A stretch of 35,187 bases of DNA from Desulfosporosinus sp. BRH_c37 (GCA_001516045.1 LOEW01000231.1:1-35187), one strand, 5' to 3'. Shown: positions 6,126 to 14,223, counted from the stretch's first letter. The notes: generated from the letters alone by a model not told the origin. Numbers and translations are program-made.

Positions 6126-7478
6126 TTATACCCTCCTACCCGTTTGCTGATTGATCCTTGTTAGTCTCTCGATACCCTTAAGAGCCATCACCAAAACTAG
6201 GGATCCCAAAAGGATCATCGCGGGCATTACTGGCAGACGATAGCGAGCACCGGAAACCACCGTGATCATACTCACAACAAAACTATAATAACCCGCAAAT
6301 AGCAATAGAAAGCTGTATTTTTTCAAGTGTATTAAGCTTAGGAATACCCCAAGCAGTCCCAAGCGAAGATACCATTTATCCAGTGAATCTCCCTGCATTT
6401 TGTAAGCTTGTCCATCTAAGGGGAGAACTGGTTGCCAGAAGAGGTTCTTTTCTTTAGCAAATGTGCGCTGCAAGAACTGCACAGGATGGCGCAAAATATA
6501 AGCTACAGCTAATTGCTTATATTCCTTTTCTTGTTCTGCAATCGGCAGTTTTTCGAGACGTGCTTTCACTTCCGGGTTATAACTCGGTTGAGAGAAAACA
6601 AAATATTGATCCGTAACCGTCAAAGGGTTATTTCCAAGGTAAAACTCATAGGAACCATAATTAGAGACTGCGATAAACTGATGGTATTTGATCCCGTTCC
6701 GAATCCACCAAGGACTCATGACCACTACAGTCATCATCACGATGATGGCAAAATCGCGCAGAGCTGTCTTCAGACGCCAACGCTGGATCCACAAGATCCA
6801 AAATCCCAAGACAGGGAAATAAAGCAACAGTAACGGACGAACGAGATTGGAAATCCCGATGGCCACTCCTAAAAATACGAGGGTTTTGATTTTTGTTCGG
6901 TTCCCCTCTTGGGCATAGAAGGCCGTGAGATACAGGAAAAGCGTGATAGTAAAAACGTAAGTGGTCTCTGTGAGGACATACATCCCCCAAAAAGCAAACA
7001 AAGGGTAGCCAAGAGTCAACCCATAGGGGATCCAGGCATACCTCTTGCCAAACAACAATTCCCCTGTCTTATAGGCAAGCACAGCACTAGCCGCCCCGAG
7101 CACAGCGTGCAGAACAAGGACAACCATGCCATAACTCTTCAAGCCGAACATGCCATAGACTAAGGCCAGGAGCAAAGGGTAGACCGGGCCAACCACATAC
7201 TCTCGAGTTTGGGCAACTGCCCGTAAGATACCGTCGTCCCCCTGAGCAAAATTTGCAGTATTCACGAGCCCTTGGCCATGAAGGAAATTCTCGGCGATGT
7301 TGGAATAGTTTAAGCCATCCGGTGAAATAAAGTAACTTATATTATACGATTTAATATAGAGAAGTTCTATGCAAAAGGCGATGAAAAACAAGAGCCCCGT
7401 AAACCACAGCCCGCTTCGAGGCTCGAAGTTCGAGGTGCGAGGTGCGAATTGTAATGGTCTTTTATATTGTTTATCCAA
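6126..7478 (-). CDS. GT39/ArnT-like integral membrane glycosyltransferase
   Basis: A protein of about 450 residues with 9-11 hydrophobic segments. After the first helix comes an extracytoplasmic stretch with SPDGLNYSNIAENFLHGQG, the acidic-residue region of the PMT/ArnT superfamily, which takes sugars from polyprenyl phosphate at the outer face of the membrane. RNGIKYHQFIAVS and FYLGNNP are also typical. The frame opens at GTG 7502, but AAGGATGG lies 6 nt before TTG 7478, so the shorter start is preferred. The N-terminal residues encode PRTSNFEPRSG from a cluster of short CTCGAA-type repeats that continues upstream, so the N-terminus may be repeat-derived. Confidence 0.82.
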   Translation of the reverse strand: MDKQYKRPLQFAPRTSNFEPRSGLWFTGLLFFIAFCIELLYIKSYNISYFISPDGLNYSNIAENFLHGQGLVNTANFAQGDDGILRAVAQTREYVVGPVYPLLLALVYGMFGLKSYGMVVLVLHAVLGAASAVLAYKTGELLFGKRYAWIPYGLTLGYPLFAFWGMYVLTETTYVFTITLFLYLTAFYAQEGNRTKIKTLVFLGVAIGISNLVRPLLLLYFPVLGFWILWIQRWRLKTALRDFAIIVMMTVVVMSPWWIRNGIKYHQFIAVSNYGSYEFYLGNNPLTVTDQYFVFSQPSYNPEVKARLEKLPIAEQEKEYKQLAVAYILRHPVQFLQRTFAKEKNLFWQPVLPLDGQAYKMQGDSLDKWYLRLGLLGVFLSLIHLKKYSFLLLFAGYYSFVVSMITVVSGARYRLPVMPAMILLGSLVLVMALKGIERLTRINQQTGRRV

Positions 7479-7535
7479 TGACGTCCATCCTTTGCGAGGC
7501 ACGAGGTTTGATACTCGAGGTTCAAATTTTAGTGT
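7413..7535. repeat. Short degenerate CGAGGTTCGAGG-type repeats
   Basis: Imperfect copies of TTCGAGG/TGCGAGG/CTCGAAG occur at 7413-7450, inside the 5' end of the GT39-like gene, and at 7494-7530, just upstream. The same motif occurs inside another gene at 18466-18506. The repeats stay in frame where they lie in coding sequence. Confidence 0.6.
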
Positions 7536-7580
7536 TTTTGTTACTATCCAAGGACGTTTGTTCCCAGTTCACTTGGTGTA

Positions 7581-9929
7581 TTACTGAGCTAATAAACTCT
7601 TCATCAATGTCTCACTAGTAGTACTAATTACCCCAGTTCCTCCTAAGATATAAGTTTTGGTTGTCTTTCCACTCAAGCTGGTTAAGAAGGTCTGAGTATC
7701 TCCATTTAAGCCCTCTGTTGGGACTAAGAGCATCGGGCTCCCCGTTAATGCGGCGAAAGCACCCCCGGATAAGCCGTCCGGGAAATTTTCCCCCGTGGCC
7801 ATAACAAGTGTACTAGGATCTTGATTAAAATACTTTACAATCTGTAACATCGTATCATATTTTGTATTCCCAGCCAAGCGCAATGGACCAAAGCTTTCTA
7901 GGGCACCTCCCTTGCTGTCAAAGGCTGTGGATATGGCAAATTTACCCCCTACGATAATGGTCTTAGACACCTGAAATTCTTTTAATAACTGTTTAGTGGA
8001 TTCAGGCAACGTGCCCTTTTCTGTTAAAAGAATAGGAATTCCAAGAGCGGCTGCCGGAGCAGAAGCGGATAGTGCGTCTGGGAAGCTTGTACTGGAAGCA
8101 AGGATCACCCGATTACTGGGCCCGATCTCTCTGGCAATCTCTACGGCAGTATCGGCAGCCGTGCTACCATAAATCCGCTTCACTGACATATTCGCTCCGC
8201 TGAGCGTGTCCGTGACCGTTCTCTTGATCGCGCCTTCTCCGCCAATGACATAGACTTTAACCCCACCAAGCCGTTTGATTTCTTGCAAGACCGCACTATC
8301 GAGCTGATTAGGCGCAGTTAATAGTAAAGGTGCCTTGAGGTTCTTGGCTAAAGGGGCCGCAGCTAATGCATCTTGAAAACGGTCGACCCGAGCAAGTAGC
8401 ACAAGCGGGGAGGAGTTGTCTGCCCACCCCTCTTTAGATATCTTGATCGCCGTATCTTCGGCCCGCATCCCCGCTAGACGAGTAATGCTCACTTCCACAG
8501 GTGGAGGAGTTGTTGGTGTCGTGGGTGTTGTTGGTGTTGTAGGGGTTGTTGGGGTCGTAGGGGTTGTTGGGGTTGTTGGGGTTGTTGGGGTTGTTGGAGT
8601 ATTGGTTTTTTGATAGCCGATTTTAGCCCGTTCTGTGAGGCTGGCATCTAGCAAAGGCCCCTGCTGAACTGTCAAATAGTATTGAGCTGCTCTCGTATCG
8701 CTGGAGGCTGTCCCTTCAAGGGCTAATTTATCCGCTTCAATTAAGAGTTTGCCATAGGCACTAAGGAGATTAATTTTAGCCTGCGCTGTGATGCTCGCAG
8801 CCAGACTTGAACCCTGCAAAACGATTATATAATCTTGGACAGCACTCATGAGGGAGGAGCCTGAACCTTCAAGCAATAGTTTATCTGCTTCAGTTATGAG
8901 TTTACTTAGGGCACTTTGATATCCTTGGCTAGCCCGTTCTGAGATGGAGCCATCCAGCCTCGGCCCCTGTAGAACGGTCCAGTAGTATTTAGCTGCAGTT
9001 GCGTACGAAGAATCTTTACCCTCGAGTAGCAAAGCATCTGCTTCAGCTAAGAGTTTGCCATAGGAACTGAGGATTTTCTGCGTGACAATCGTTTTATCCA
9101 TAACCAACGGGCTATTATAGGCGGTCATATAGAATCCTAAGGCGTAATACGAACCCCAACGAGCGTAGTTGTACCAATAGTCTCCGTTAGCGGCATCCAC
9201 ACCGGGACCCCCACCGGACAAAATCAACGAACTCGGATCGATCACCAGATCCCCCATATGCGCCGGAGTCGGTGTACTCCAGGAACTGGCGAGGCTGGGA
9301 GGATTTACAGGGGGTAAAATGGACGGAGAGAGTTTTGTGGCCCCTGGGGTGAACGTAATGGCGCTATTGTATTTCTGCCCCATAAGACTAAAGACTGAAT
9401 CCTGATAGGCAGATTTTCCTGTAATGAAATTGGGGTTGTTCCTGGAAGCCCAACTATTATAACCCCACACGGCAAAATACCAGTTTTCCAATACGTTGCG
9501 ATCCCCGTTTCCAAGCTTAGGATAAGCCCGCCACTTCTGGTTGAGCATCTGACAACCGATTTCAATATTGTAGTCAATATTGTTTTTGAGTTTATCGATT
9601 GTCGCTGTGTCCGTGGAAGTATAAGAGGAAATTTGCATAATTCCAATTCCTATACCGTCACGCCCTATTAATGGCTTATCGGTTAAGGGTAATCCTGTCG
9701 TGGGATCAAGTTCATATTGTTTCCACCCGCTCTCCATCCAAGCTATGGATTTAAGGAGCACAGGAGGTATGTTGTACTTATTGGCCATATCCTCTAGCTT
9801 TTTACTAATTTCTGTATAGTATGCCGTTTGATCAGTTGCTGCAAGGACTGGTCTGGCTGGGATTAGCTGCATAATAATGAGTCCGATAATCAATACTGTA
9901 ATAACTTTAGCGTAGTGGCGGTTCCTCAT
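7581..9929 (-). CDS. Secreted SLT-domain protein with three cell-wall-binding type 2 repeats
   Basis: A 782-residue modular protein. A signal peptide (MRNRHYAK, a hydrophobic stretch, cleavage near PVLAA, about residue 30) is followed by a lysozyme-like transglycosylase domain with the catalytic-glutamate motif SIAWMESGW (Glu66) and GIGIMQIS. Residues about 290-441 hold three tandem 51-residue helical repeats (YGKLLxEADxLxLEG...). A (Thr-Pro-Thr) linker of about nine units follows. The last 300 residues contain three CWB2 repeats (PF04122), each opening like RLAGMRAEDTAIKI. It should be anchored non-covalently to wall polymer and cut or remodel peptidoglycan. ATG 9929 is chosen because AAAGGAGGAG lies 8 nt upstream; the longer frame to 9992 would hide the signal peptide. 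Confidence 0.92.
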   Translation of the reverse strand: MRNRHYAKVITVLIIGLIIMQLIPARPVLAATDQTAYYTEISKKLEDMANKYNIPPVLLKSIAWMESGWKQYELDPTTGLPLTDKPLIGRDGIGIGIMQISSYTSTDTATIDKLKNNIDYNIEIGCQMLNQKWRAYPKLGNGDRNVLENWYFAVWGYNSWASRNNPNFITGKSAYQDSVFSLMGQKYNSAITFTPGATKLSPSILPPVNPPSLASSWSTPTPAHMGDLVIDPSSLILSGGGPGVDAANGDYWYNYARWGSYYALGFYMTAYNSPLVMDKTIVTQKILSSYGKLLAEADALLLEGKDSSYATAAKYYWTVLQGPRLDGSISERASQGYQSALSKLITEADKLLLEGSGSSLMSAVQDYIIVLQGSSLAASITAQAKINLLSAYGKLLIEADKLALEGTASSDTRAAQYYLTVQQGPLLDASLTERAKIGYQKTNTPTTPTTPTTPTTPTTPTTPTTPTTPTTPTTPPPVEVSITRLAGMRAEDTAIKISKEGWADNSSPLVLLARVDRFQDALAAAPLAKNLKAPLLLTAPNQLDSAVLQEIKRLGGVKVYVIGGEGAIKRTVTDTLSGANMSVKRIYGSTAADTAVEIAREIGPSNRVILASSTSFPDALSASAPAAALGIPILLTEKGTLPESTKQLLKEFQVSKTIIVGGKFAISTAFDSKGGALESFGPLRLAGNTKYDTMLQIVKYFNQDPSTLVMATGENFPDGLSGGAFAALTGSPMLLVPTEGLNGDTQTFLTSLSGKTTKTYILGGTGVISTTSETLMKSLLAQ
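8515..8598. repeat. 9-nt tandem repeat encoding the Thr-Pro-Thr linker
   Basis: About nine imperfect copies of GTTGTTGGG (plus strand) encode TPT units of the wall protein. Because the unit is 9 nt, copy-number change keeps the frame, so linker length can vary without knocking out the gene. The open plus-strand frame here is only the complement of this repeat. Confidence 0.85.
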
Positions 9930-10042
9930 GCTTCCTACTCCTCCTTTTCTGTACCCTAGGTCATAGACTAATTCTTTATCCCTATTCGACACGTTAGGAG
10001 ATTGTTCCTGCCCAAAAACTATTCATCGACCTCCAATATAAT

Positions 10043-10087
10043 AACAGCTTCTCTAAGTACCCCGAGGGGTTATCTAGAGAAGCTGTT
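10043..10087 (-). terminator. Terminator after the dlt remnant
   Basis: AACAGCTTCTCTA (10043-10055) and TAGAGAAGCTGTT (10075-10087) form a 13-bp stem with an inner ACCCC/GGGGT stem. On the minus strand it is followed by ATTATATT. It lies 20 nt past the last codon of the decayed dltB, so it is probably the original terminator of that operon. Confidence 0.7.
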
Positions 10088-10107
10088 TCGAACCATGCTA
10101 GATGTCG

Positions 10108-10458
10108 TTAGCCTAACCTTCCGGAGAAAACTAAGAAACCAAACATGACAAAGTGTAGGGTAACTAGGATGGCGAGCAAATCCCACATCGGTCCCTTTCC
10201 CCAAAACTTCCGGGTTTTGTTCTTGCGGTCCAAAAAGTCAAAACTAATCATAAGCCCTGCATGATAGAGCCCATAGAGGATATAACGGTGTTGAGTAATC
10301 GTACGTCTTTGATTAACCCATCGCGGATTTCTATAATGATCCCTACCGTCCGGAAGGTTAAATATGAGATCCCTATAAAACCAATCTCGTTCGGGACACA
10401 TTCTGGCCCAATTACGAATTTTTTCACTAAGCATAAAAACACATTCTCCATCTGTCAA
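10108..10458 (-). pseudogene. dltB: dltB remnant (MBOAT D-alanyl transfer protein)
   Basis: DltB is a membrane O-acyltransferase of about 400 residues in the teichoic-acid D-alanylation pathway. Only about 115 codons remain, in two frames. One frame (start near 10451) gives NEIGFIGISYLTFRTV and IIEIRDGLIKDV, the middle of DltB. The other (opening at TTG 10458) gives YILYGLYHAGLMISFDF and LHFVMFGFLVFSG, its C-terminus. The two overlap around 10255-10300, so an out-of-frame deletion has removed roughly 200 codons, including the MBOAT histidine region, and the N-terminal third is also missing. A continuous 116-codon frame exists, but its first half is shifted nonsense, so a functional product is very unlikely. 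Confidence 0.8.
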
Positions 10459-10628
10459 AAGTTATTATAAATAAACGGAGCCGCCGTATGTTGATTCTGG
10501 ACAAAATAGAGAATAAACAAACCCATCAGGATGAGGTAGTAATAGAAAAGTCGACCAAGCCAAACCAGAGTGGGGTTCCATTCTTTAGGCCCCTTCGTGA
10601 TAAAAGCGATCCAGCGATTCATCGACAT
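10455..10628 (-). CDS. dltX: DltX, small teichoic-acid D-alanylation protein
   Basis: A 57-residue protein: a short basic N-terminus (MSMNRWIAFITKGPKEW), one membrane helix (LFYYYLILMGLFILYF) and the C-terminal FIYNNF. Family members end in FIYNEF or similar, and DltX works with DltB and DltD in transferring D-alanine to lipoteichoic acid. It starts at ATG 10628, 7 nt after GGAGAGGA; ATG 10622 is an alternative. The 5' end overlaps the dltD remnant by about 44 nt and the stop overlaps the dltB remnant by 4 nt. It is the only intact member of the remnant operon and so probably has no partners here. Confidence 0.8.
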   Translation of the reverse strand: MSMNRWIAFITKGPKEWNPTLVWLGRLFYYYLILMGLFILYFVQNQHTAAPFIYNNF

Positions 10629-10744
10629 TCACCCATCCTCTCCACCCTAAATGCATAATATCCTGCAAGAAGTAGGACTCATATTCATGGTCACCAAAAC
10701 AACAGAACTGCAATGAACATCGGGCCAAGACGACGAATAGTCAT
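10585..10744 (-). pseudogene. dltD: dltD remnant with large internal deletion
   Basis: Starting at ATG 10744, which overlaps the dltC stop as ATGA, the frame gives MTIRRLGPMFIAVLLFW and then TGA. This is a DltD-like N-terminus with its membrane anchor. One frame over, FGDHEYESYFLQDIMHLG and WRGWVNVDESLDRFYHEG run to TAA 10585, the well-conserved DltD C-terminus. DltD is normally about 390 residues; here roughly 320 codons are missing at a junction near 10697, and the two ends are out of frame. The catalytic Ser/His region of the SGNH-like domain is gone. Confidence 0.82.
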
Positions 10745-10980
10745 TTAGCCTGTCGCTCCTCAAGGTAAGCAATAATTTTATTGGCTGTATCCCAATCCTC
10801 CCGTTCCATTTCCGTGGGTGCCACTTCAATATCAAGTTGTTCTTGAATGGCTACGAACAATTCGATGATTCCAAAAGAATCAAGCCAACCGTTCTTGAAT
10901 AGTTCTAGTTCCGGGTCTCGCTTGATTTCATCCGTGCCACAAATATCGGTTAAAATATCGAGAATCTATTCTCTAATCAA
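10741..10980 (-). pseudogene. dltC: dltC (D-alanyl carrier protein) with a TAG at codon 5
   Basis: The minus strand reads TTG ATT AGA GAA TAG and then stays open for 74 codons to TGA 10741. The product ILDILTDICGTDEI ... FKNGWLDSFGIIELF ... IEVAPTEMEREDWDTANKI is DltC over nearly its whole length (about 78 residues). The phosphopantetheine serine is the one in DSFG. GGGAGAGG lies 6 nt before TTG 10980, so that is the original start, and the amber codon at 10968-10966 interrupts it. No ATG, GTG or TTG lies between the stop and the core, so the gene is probably dead unless the stop is read through. Confidence 0.82.
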
Positions 10981-11028
10981 CGTTTTCCTCTCCCTCTTGA
11001 CACAGTATGTATTGAGACCGTCCGTGGT

Positions 11029-12030
11029 TTATGAGCCGTCTCTCATTTCATCGCTCGTTTCCGGTGATCGCTTAAAATGTCTTACCACTCTGTAATCGAG
11101 GATGGAGGGTATTTTCCCCGCCATGATAACGACACTCCGTGGCCTACGAACCATTAATCCTAACATATGACACGCTGCCTGAAGGGCGTTCCCCTTTTTG
11201 GCTGGTTCCATTAATTGATGGTATAAGTACGAATCAGTTTGTCGTTTCAGACGAATTTCTAAGGCTCGGATCACTTCTGGACATTTTTCTATCAGCAGAT
11301 ATTCGTAATCCTTAGCCTTCATCTTGCTCAATAAGCTTTCCGTAAGCTGGATTAAGCTTTCCGTTGATCTTAGTCTATGGGCAGTCAGGGAATTGGCCCA
11401 TGCCCGGCGGATATATAAGTGTTCAAAGAATACGATCACAGTGGCCCCGTGCAGTAGACATTCCAATAGAAGAACGAAGTCCTCCCCATAAGTAATTTCT
11501 TCTTGATAGTGTAATTCCTTTTGAGAAAGATAATTCCGCCTAAATAATGGCTTCAACGGTCCTAGATCATATTCAATCACATCAACCGCTGATAACTTCC
11601 ACTCGGAAAACGAGAGTTTCCACTTTCCCAAGTGAGTTTCATTCCAGGGATTCTTCTCACCCTCAACATAATTTTGAATATCATCTGCTACAATATCAGC
11701 TTGATGTGCCTCGGCTACCTTAAGCATTCTCTCCAGCCTATTTTTCTCCCACCAATCATCTCCATCAAGGAGGGCAATCCATTCCCCTTTCGCATTTTGG
11801 ATTGCTACGTTGCGAGAATACGATGGGCCGGAATTCTTCTTGTTAATCGTCAAATGAACTCTCGGATCTTTAATCGTCTTGATGATTTGCACGGTATTAT
11901 CCGTTGAAGCATCATCAACAACGATCACCTCAATATTTTGAACCGTTTGTTCTAACGCTGATCGAAGTGCTTGTTCAATATATGCTTGAACATTATAGGT
12001 AGGAATAACCACAGAGACAATAGGTTTCAA
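11029..12030 (-). CDS. GT2 family glycosyltransferase
   Basis: A protein of 333 residues with the GT-A fold start KPIVSVVIPTYNVQAYIE, VIVVDDASTDNT and the metal-binding LLDGDDWW. The central part carries GEDFVLLLECL, the ED motif expected for the catalytic base of inverting GT2 enzymes. It is soluble. The frame reaches 12084, but AGAGGTAG is 5 nt before TTG 12030 and the family begins at this point, so TTG 12030 is chosen. It adds a sugar to the lipid-linked repeat unit or a wall polymer. It is the gene directly upstream of the dlt remnant. Donor and acceptor are not predictable. Confidence 0.87.
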   Translation of the reverse strand: MKPIVSVVIPTYNVQAYIEQALRSALEQTVQNIEVIVVDDASTDNTVQIIKTIKDPRVHLTINKKNSGPSYSRNVAIQNAKGEWIALLDGDDWWEKNRLERMLKVAEAHQADIVADDIQNYVEGEKNPWNETHLGKWKLSFSEWKLSAVDVIEYDLGPLKPLFRRNYLSQKELHYQEEITYGEDFVLLLECLLHGATVIVFFEHLYIRRAWANSLTAHRLRSTESLIQLTESLLSKMKAKDYEYLLIEKCPEVIRALEIRLKRQTDSYLYHQLMEPAKKGNALQAACHMLGLMVRRPRSVVIMAGKIPSILDYRVVRHFKRSPETSDEMRDGS

Positions 12031-12098
12031 GGACACTACCTCTTCCGCCGTTAATACTCTAAAGAAAACTTCGCTGGCACGCAAGCCTTCACAAAGCT

Positions 12099-12162
12099 GG
12101 GGGGACGGTTCTCGGACTTGTACTATAACTCTGACCTCTGGCTTCTGACCTCCGACCTCTGA
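12099..12162. repeat. GGGGACGGTT motif and CTGACCTCTG-type repeats
   Basis: GGGGGACGGTTCTC (12099-12113) is followed by degenerate 7-8-nt units of CTGACCTC/CTTCTGACC (12130-12162) that end 1 nt before the stop codon of the sugar transferase gene (12164). The same two motifs recur at 14278-14351 and 14658-14704. Confidence 0.65.
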
Positions 12163-12163
12163 A

Positions 12164-12820
12164 TTAATAGGCCCCTTTTCCTGTAAAAACCACGAAGACT
12201 GTTTTCCAGAGGATTTTCAGGTCCAACCAGAAACTCCAAAGATGAACATATTTTAAGTCATAGGTCATTGTTTCTCCAAGAGTCAGCTCACTTCGCCCAT
12301 TGATTTGGGCTAATCCTGTAACTCCCGGCAGGACATTAAGACGCTGCAACTGCTCAGGTGTATAGAGCTTTACAAGTTCCGGTACCTCCGGACGAGGACC
12401 AACCAAGCTCATATTCCCGATCAGGATATTTAGAAGTTGAGGCAGCTCATCCAAACTTGTTTTTCTGAGAAAACGACCGCTTCGGGTTATTCTCGGGTCA
12501 TCTTTCTCTTGAAAGACGAAGTTCTCAAGATCCTTCACCTTTTCAAGTTTGTCCTTCATCAAGGCTTCTGCGTTCTGCACCATCGTGCGAAACTTATAAA
12601 TCGTATAGGATTTCTGCCCAAGACCAATTCGTGTCTGCTTGAAGATCGCCGGTCCCGAGGAGTCTAACCGAATCCAGAGAACAATAAACAGCCAAAGCGG
12701 AGATACCAACACAAGAAGGGTTAGGGCCGCCACAAAATCCAACAACCGCTTCGCCGCAAGCTGCCAACCAGCATATTCGCGCTCTTTAGTTTCCGCGGGT
12801 AACGAAGAACTCTGACCCAT
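12164..12820 (-). CDS. Undecaprenyl-phosphate sugar-1-phosphate transferase
   Basis: A 218-residue member of the bacterial sugar transferase family (PF02397). After one hydrophobic segment (LLDFVAALTLLVLVSPLWLFIVLW) come the hallmark motifs YKFRTM, RITRSGRFLRKTSLDELPQLLN, MSLVGPRPE and PGVTGLAQINGR. It moves a sugar phosphate from a UDP-sugar to undecaprenyl phosphate and so starts the repeat unit on the inner face of the membrane. The frame extends to 13027, but AAAGGAGA precedes ATG 12820 by 9 nt, and the longer N-terminus is translated repeat sequence, so the short form is right. It follows the aminotransferase, consistent with an amino-sugar donor. Confidence 0.92.
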   Translation of the reverse strand: MGQSSSLPAETKEREYAGWQLAAKRLLDFVAALTLLVLVSPLWLFIVLWIRLDSSGPAIFKQTRIGLGQKSYTIYKFRTMVQNAEALMKDKLEKVKDLENFVFQEKDDPRITRSGRFLRKTSLDELPQLLNILIGNMSLVGPRPEVPELVKLYTPEQLQRLNVLPGVTGLAQINGRSELTLGETMTYDLKYVHLWSFWLDLKILWKTVFVVFTGKGAY

Positions 12821-13056
12821 CTTGATATATCTCCTTTCTTCACGATGTGCTCCGCCGGCAGCTGAGCCAAGGTCCCCTCCCGCCGTCCATGGCTCCGGTG
12901 ACACTCGGCCGTCCTGCAAGAAGGCTAATTCGTGCGAAGACAGTGTCTTCGGGCCAGCGGATAGCGAATTGCCGGGCATCCTGCCGGAGCCGGAGGTTGA
13001 GACGTTAGTTTGGCCTGCAAAACGCATGGTCTGAACTGTTGCAAATAAAGACTCGC
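12821..13056. other. Spacer with nested inverted repeats
   Basis: The gap holds GGCTCCGG (12891-12898) and CCGGAGCC (12984-12991) as an outer stem around the perfect palindrome CGAAGACAGTGTCTTCG (12935-12951). That palindrome is also found at 4774-4790 and, in degraded form, at 268-284 and 304-320. A frame is open across it as an extension of the sugar transferase gene, but no ribosome site supports its use. Confidence 0.6.
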
Positions 13057-14223
13057 CTACTTTCGGAAACGCTCCACAACTCTCCTTACCGCGTCAACTA
13101 CATCTCTCGCGTCTTGCATACTCATCTTCGGATATAGGGGCAAAGAGATAATCCGCTCGAAGACTCCTTTTGCAACAGGGAAATCCTCCGGTTTATACCC
13201 ATACGTGTCGCGGTAATATGGATGCATGTGCAGCGGAATAAAGTGGACACTAGTTCCTATGTTCTCTTCTTTAAGTTCTTCAATGAATTTCTCACGGTCT
13301 ATAGATAGTTTATCCAGATTCAACTTGATGATATACAAATGCCACGCATGGCGCGCATACTCAAGTTCAAGCGGCGCTTCAAGCTCCGGCATTTTTGCAA
13401 ACTCCGCATAATAATATTCCACAAGTTCCTGGCGGATTCCTTGCATCCGTTCGAGTTTAGCCAACTGAGATAGTCCCAGCCCGGCCATAATGTCTGACAT
13501 GTTGTCTTTATACCCCGGAGTAAGGATTTCATAGTACCACGAACCGGATGCAGCATATCGATTCCAAGCGTTCCGACTCATACCATGCGTACTCATAATC
13601 CGGATCTTATTATACAAGGCTTCATCATTCGTAGTGACCATACCGCCTTCGCCAGTGACCAAATTCTTGGTTGCGTAAAATGAGAAAGCGGTGGCGTCCC
13701 CGATCGAACCAATCGTTATCCCTTTATACTGAGTATAAACGGCATGAGCCGCGTCTTCCAGTACAAAAAGGTTATGTTCTCGGGCAATCTCCATGATTTC
13801 ATCCATTTCACAGGGGTGCCCAGCAATATGTACGGGGATAATTGCTTTAGTTCGAGACGTGATTTTCTCTCGAATTTTCTGTGGATCAATGTTCATCGTG
13901 ACTGGGTCAATATCGACTAACACGGGTATAGCCCCTGTATGAATCACGACATTAGCTGAAGCTGCAAAGGTCATCGGGGTGGTCAAAACTTCGTCCCCTT
14001 CCCCGATTCCGGCTGCCACAAGGGAAAGATGCAACGCGGCAGTACAAGAGTTAGTCGCCACGGCATATTTTGCCCCGACATATTCGGCAAACTGTTTCTC
14101 AAACTTCATAGTTTTGGGACCCTTAGCCAACCAGCCTGACTTTAGAGTGTCCACTACCTCAGCGATATCGTCCTCTTCAATCAAGGGGAGGGCGTAGGGT
14201 AAGAACTCTTCACGTTTACTCAT
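13057..14223 (-). CDS. DegT/DnrJ/EryC1-family sugar aminotransferase (PglE/ArnB-like)
   Basis: A PLP-dependent aminotransferase of 388 residues. Asp157 in LEDAAH contacts the pyridine ring, and Lys186 in SFYATKNL forms the Schiff base. The C-terminal half has GYKDNMSDIMAGLGLSQL, a pattern of enzymes that aminate C4 of UDP-4-keto sugars (PglE, ArnB, PseC groups). A likely partner is the 4,6-dehydratase at 31794-33674, giving UDP-4-amino-4,6-dideoxy-GlcNAc; this is inference. ATG 14223 follows AAAAAGGAGGTAACAAAT. It precedes the initiating sugar transferase gene, which may use the product. Confidence 0.9.
   Translation of the reverse strand: MSKREEFLPYALPLIEEDDIAEVVDTLKSGWLAKGPKTMKFEKQFAEYVGAKYAVATNSCTAALHLSLVAAGIGEGDEVLTTPMTFAASANVVIHTGAIPVLVDIDPVTMNIDPQKIREKITSRTKAIIPVHIAGHPCEMDEIMEIAREHNLFVLEDAAHAVYTQYKGITIGSIGDATAFSFYATKNLVTGEGGMVTTNDEALYNKIRIMSTHGMSRNAWNRYAASGSWYYEILTPGYKDNMSDIMAGLGLSQLAKLERMQGIRQELVEYYYAEFAKMPELEAPLELEYARHAWHLYIIKLNLDKLSIDREKFIEELKEENIGTSVHFIPLHMHPYYRDTYGYKPEDFPVAKGVFERIISLPLYPKMSMQDARDVVDAVRRVVERFRK

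Noticed and set aside
8416-8613. Plus-strand frame rich in Val-Gly
   Set aside because: It is the complement of the Thr-Pro-Thr repeat in the wall protein gene.
12821-13027. 69-residue N-terminal extension of the sugar transferase
   Set aside because: A strong ribosome site sits before ATG 12820, and the extension is translated repeat sequence without family similarity.
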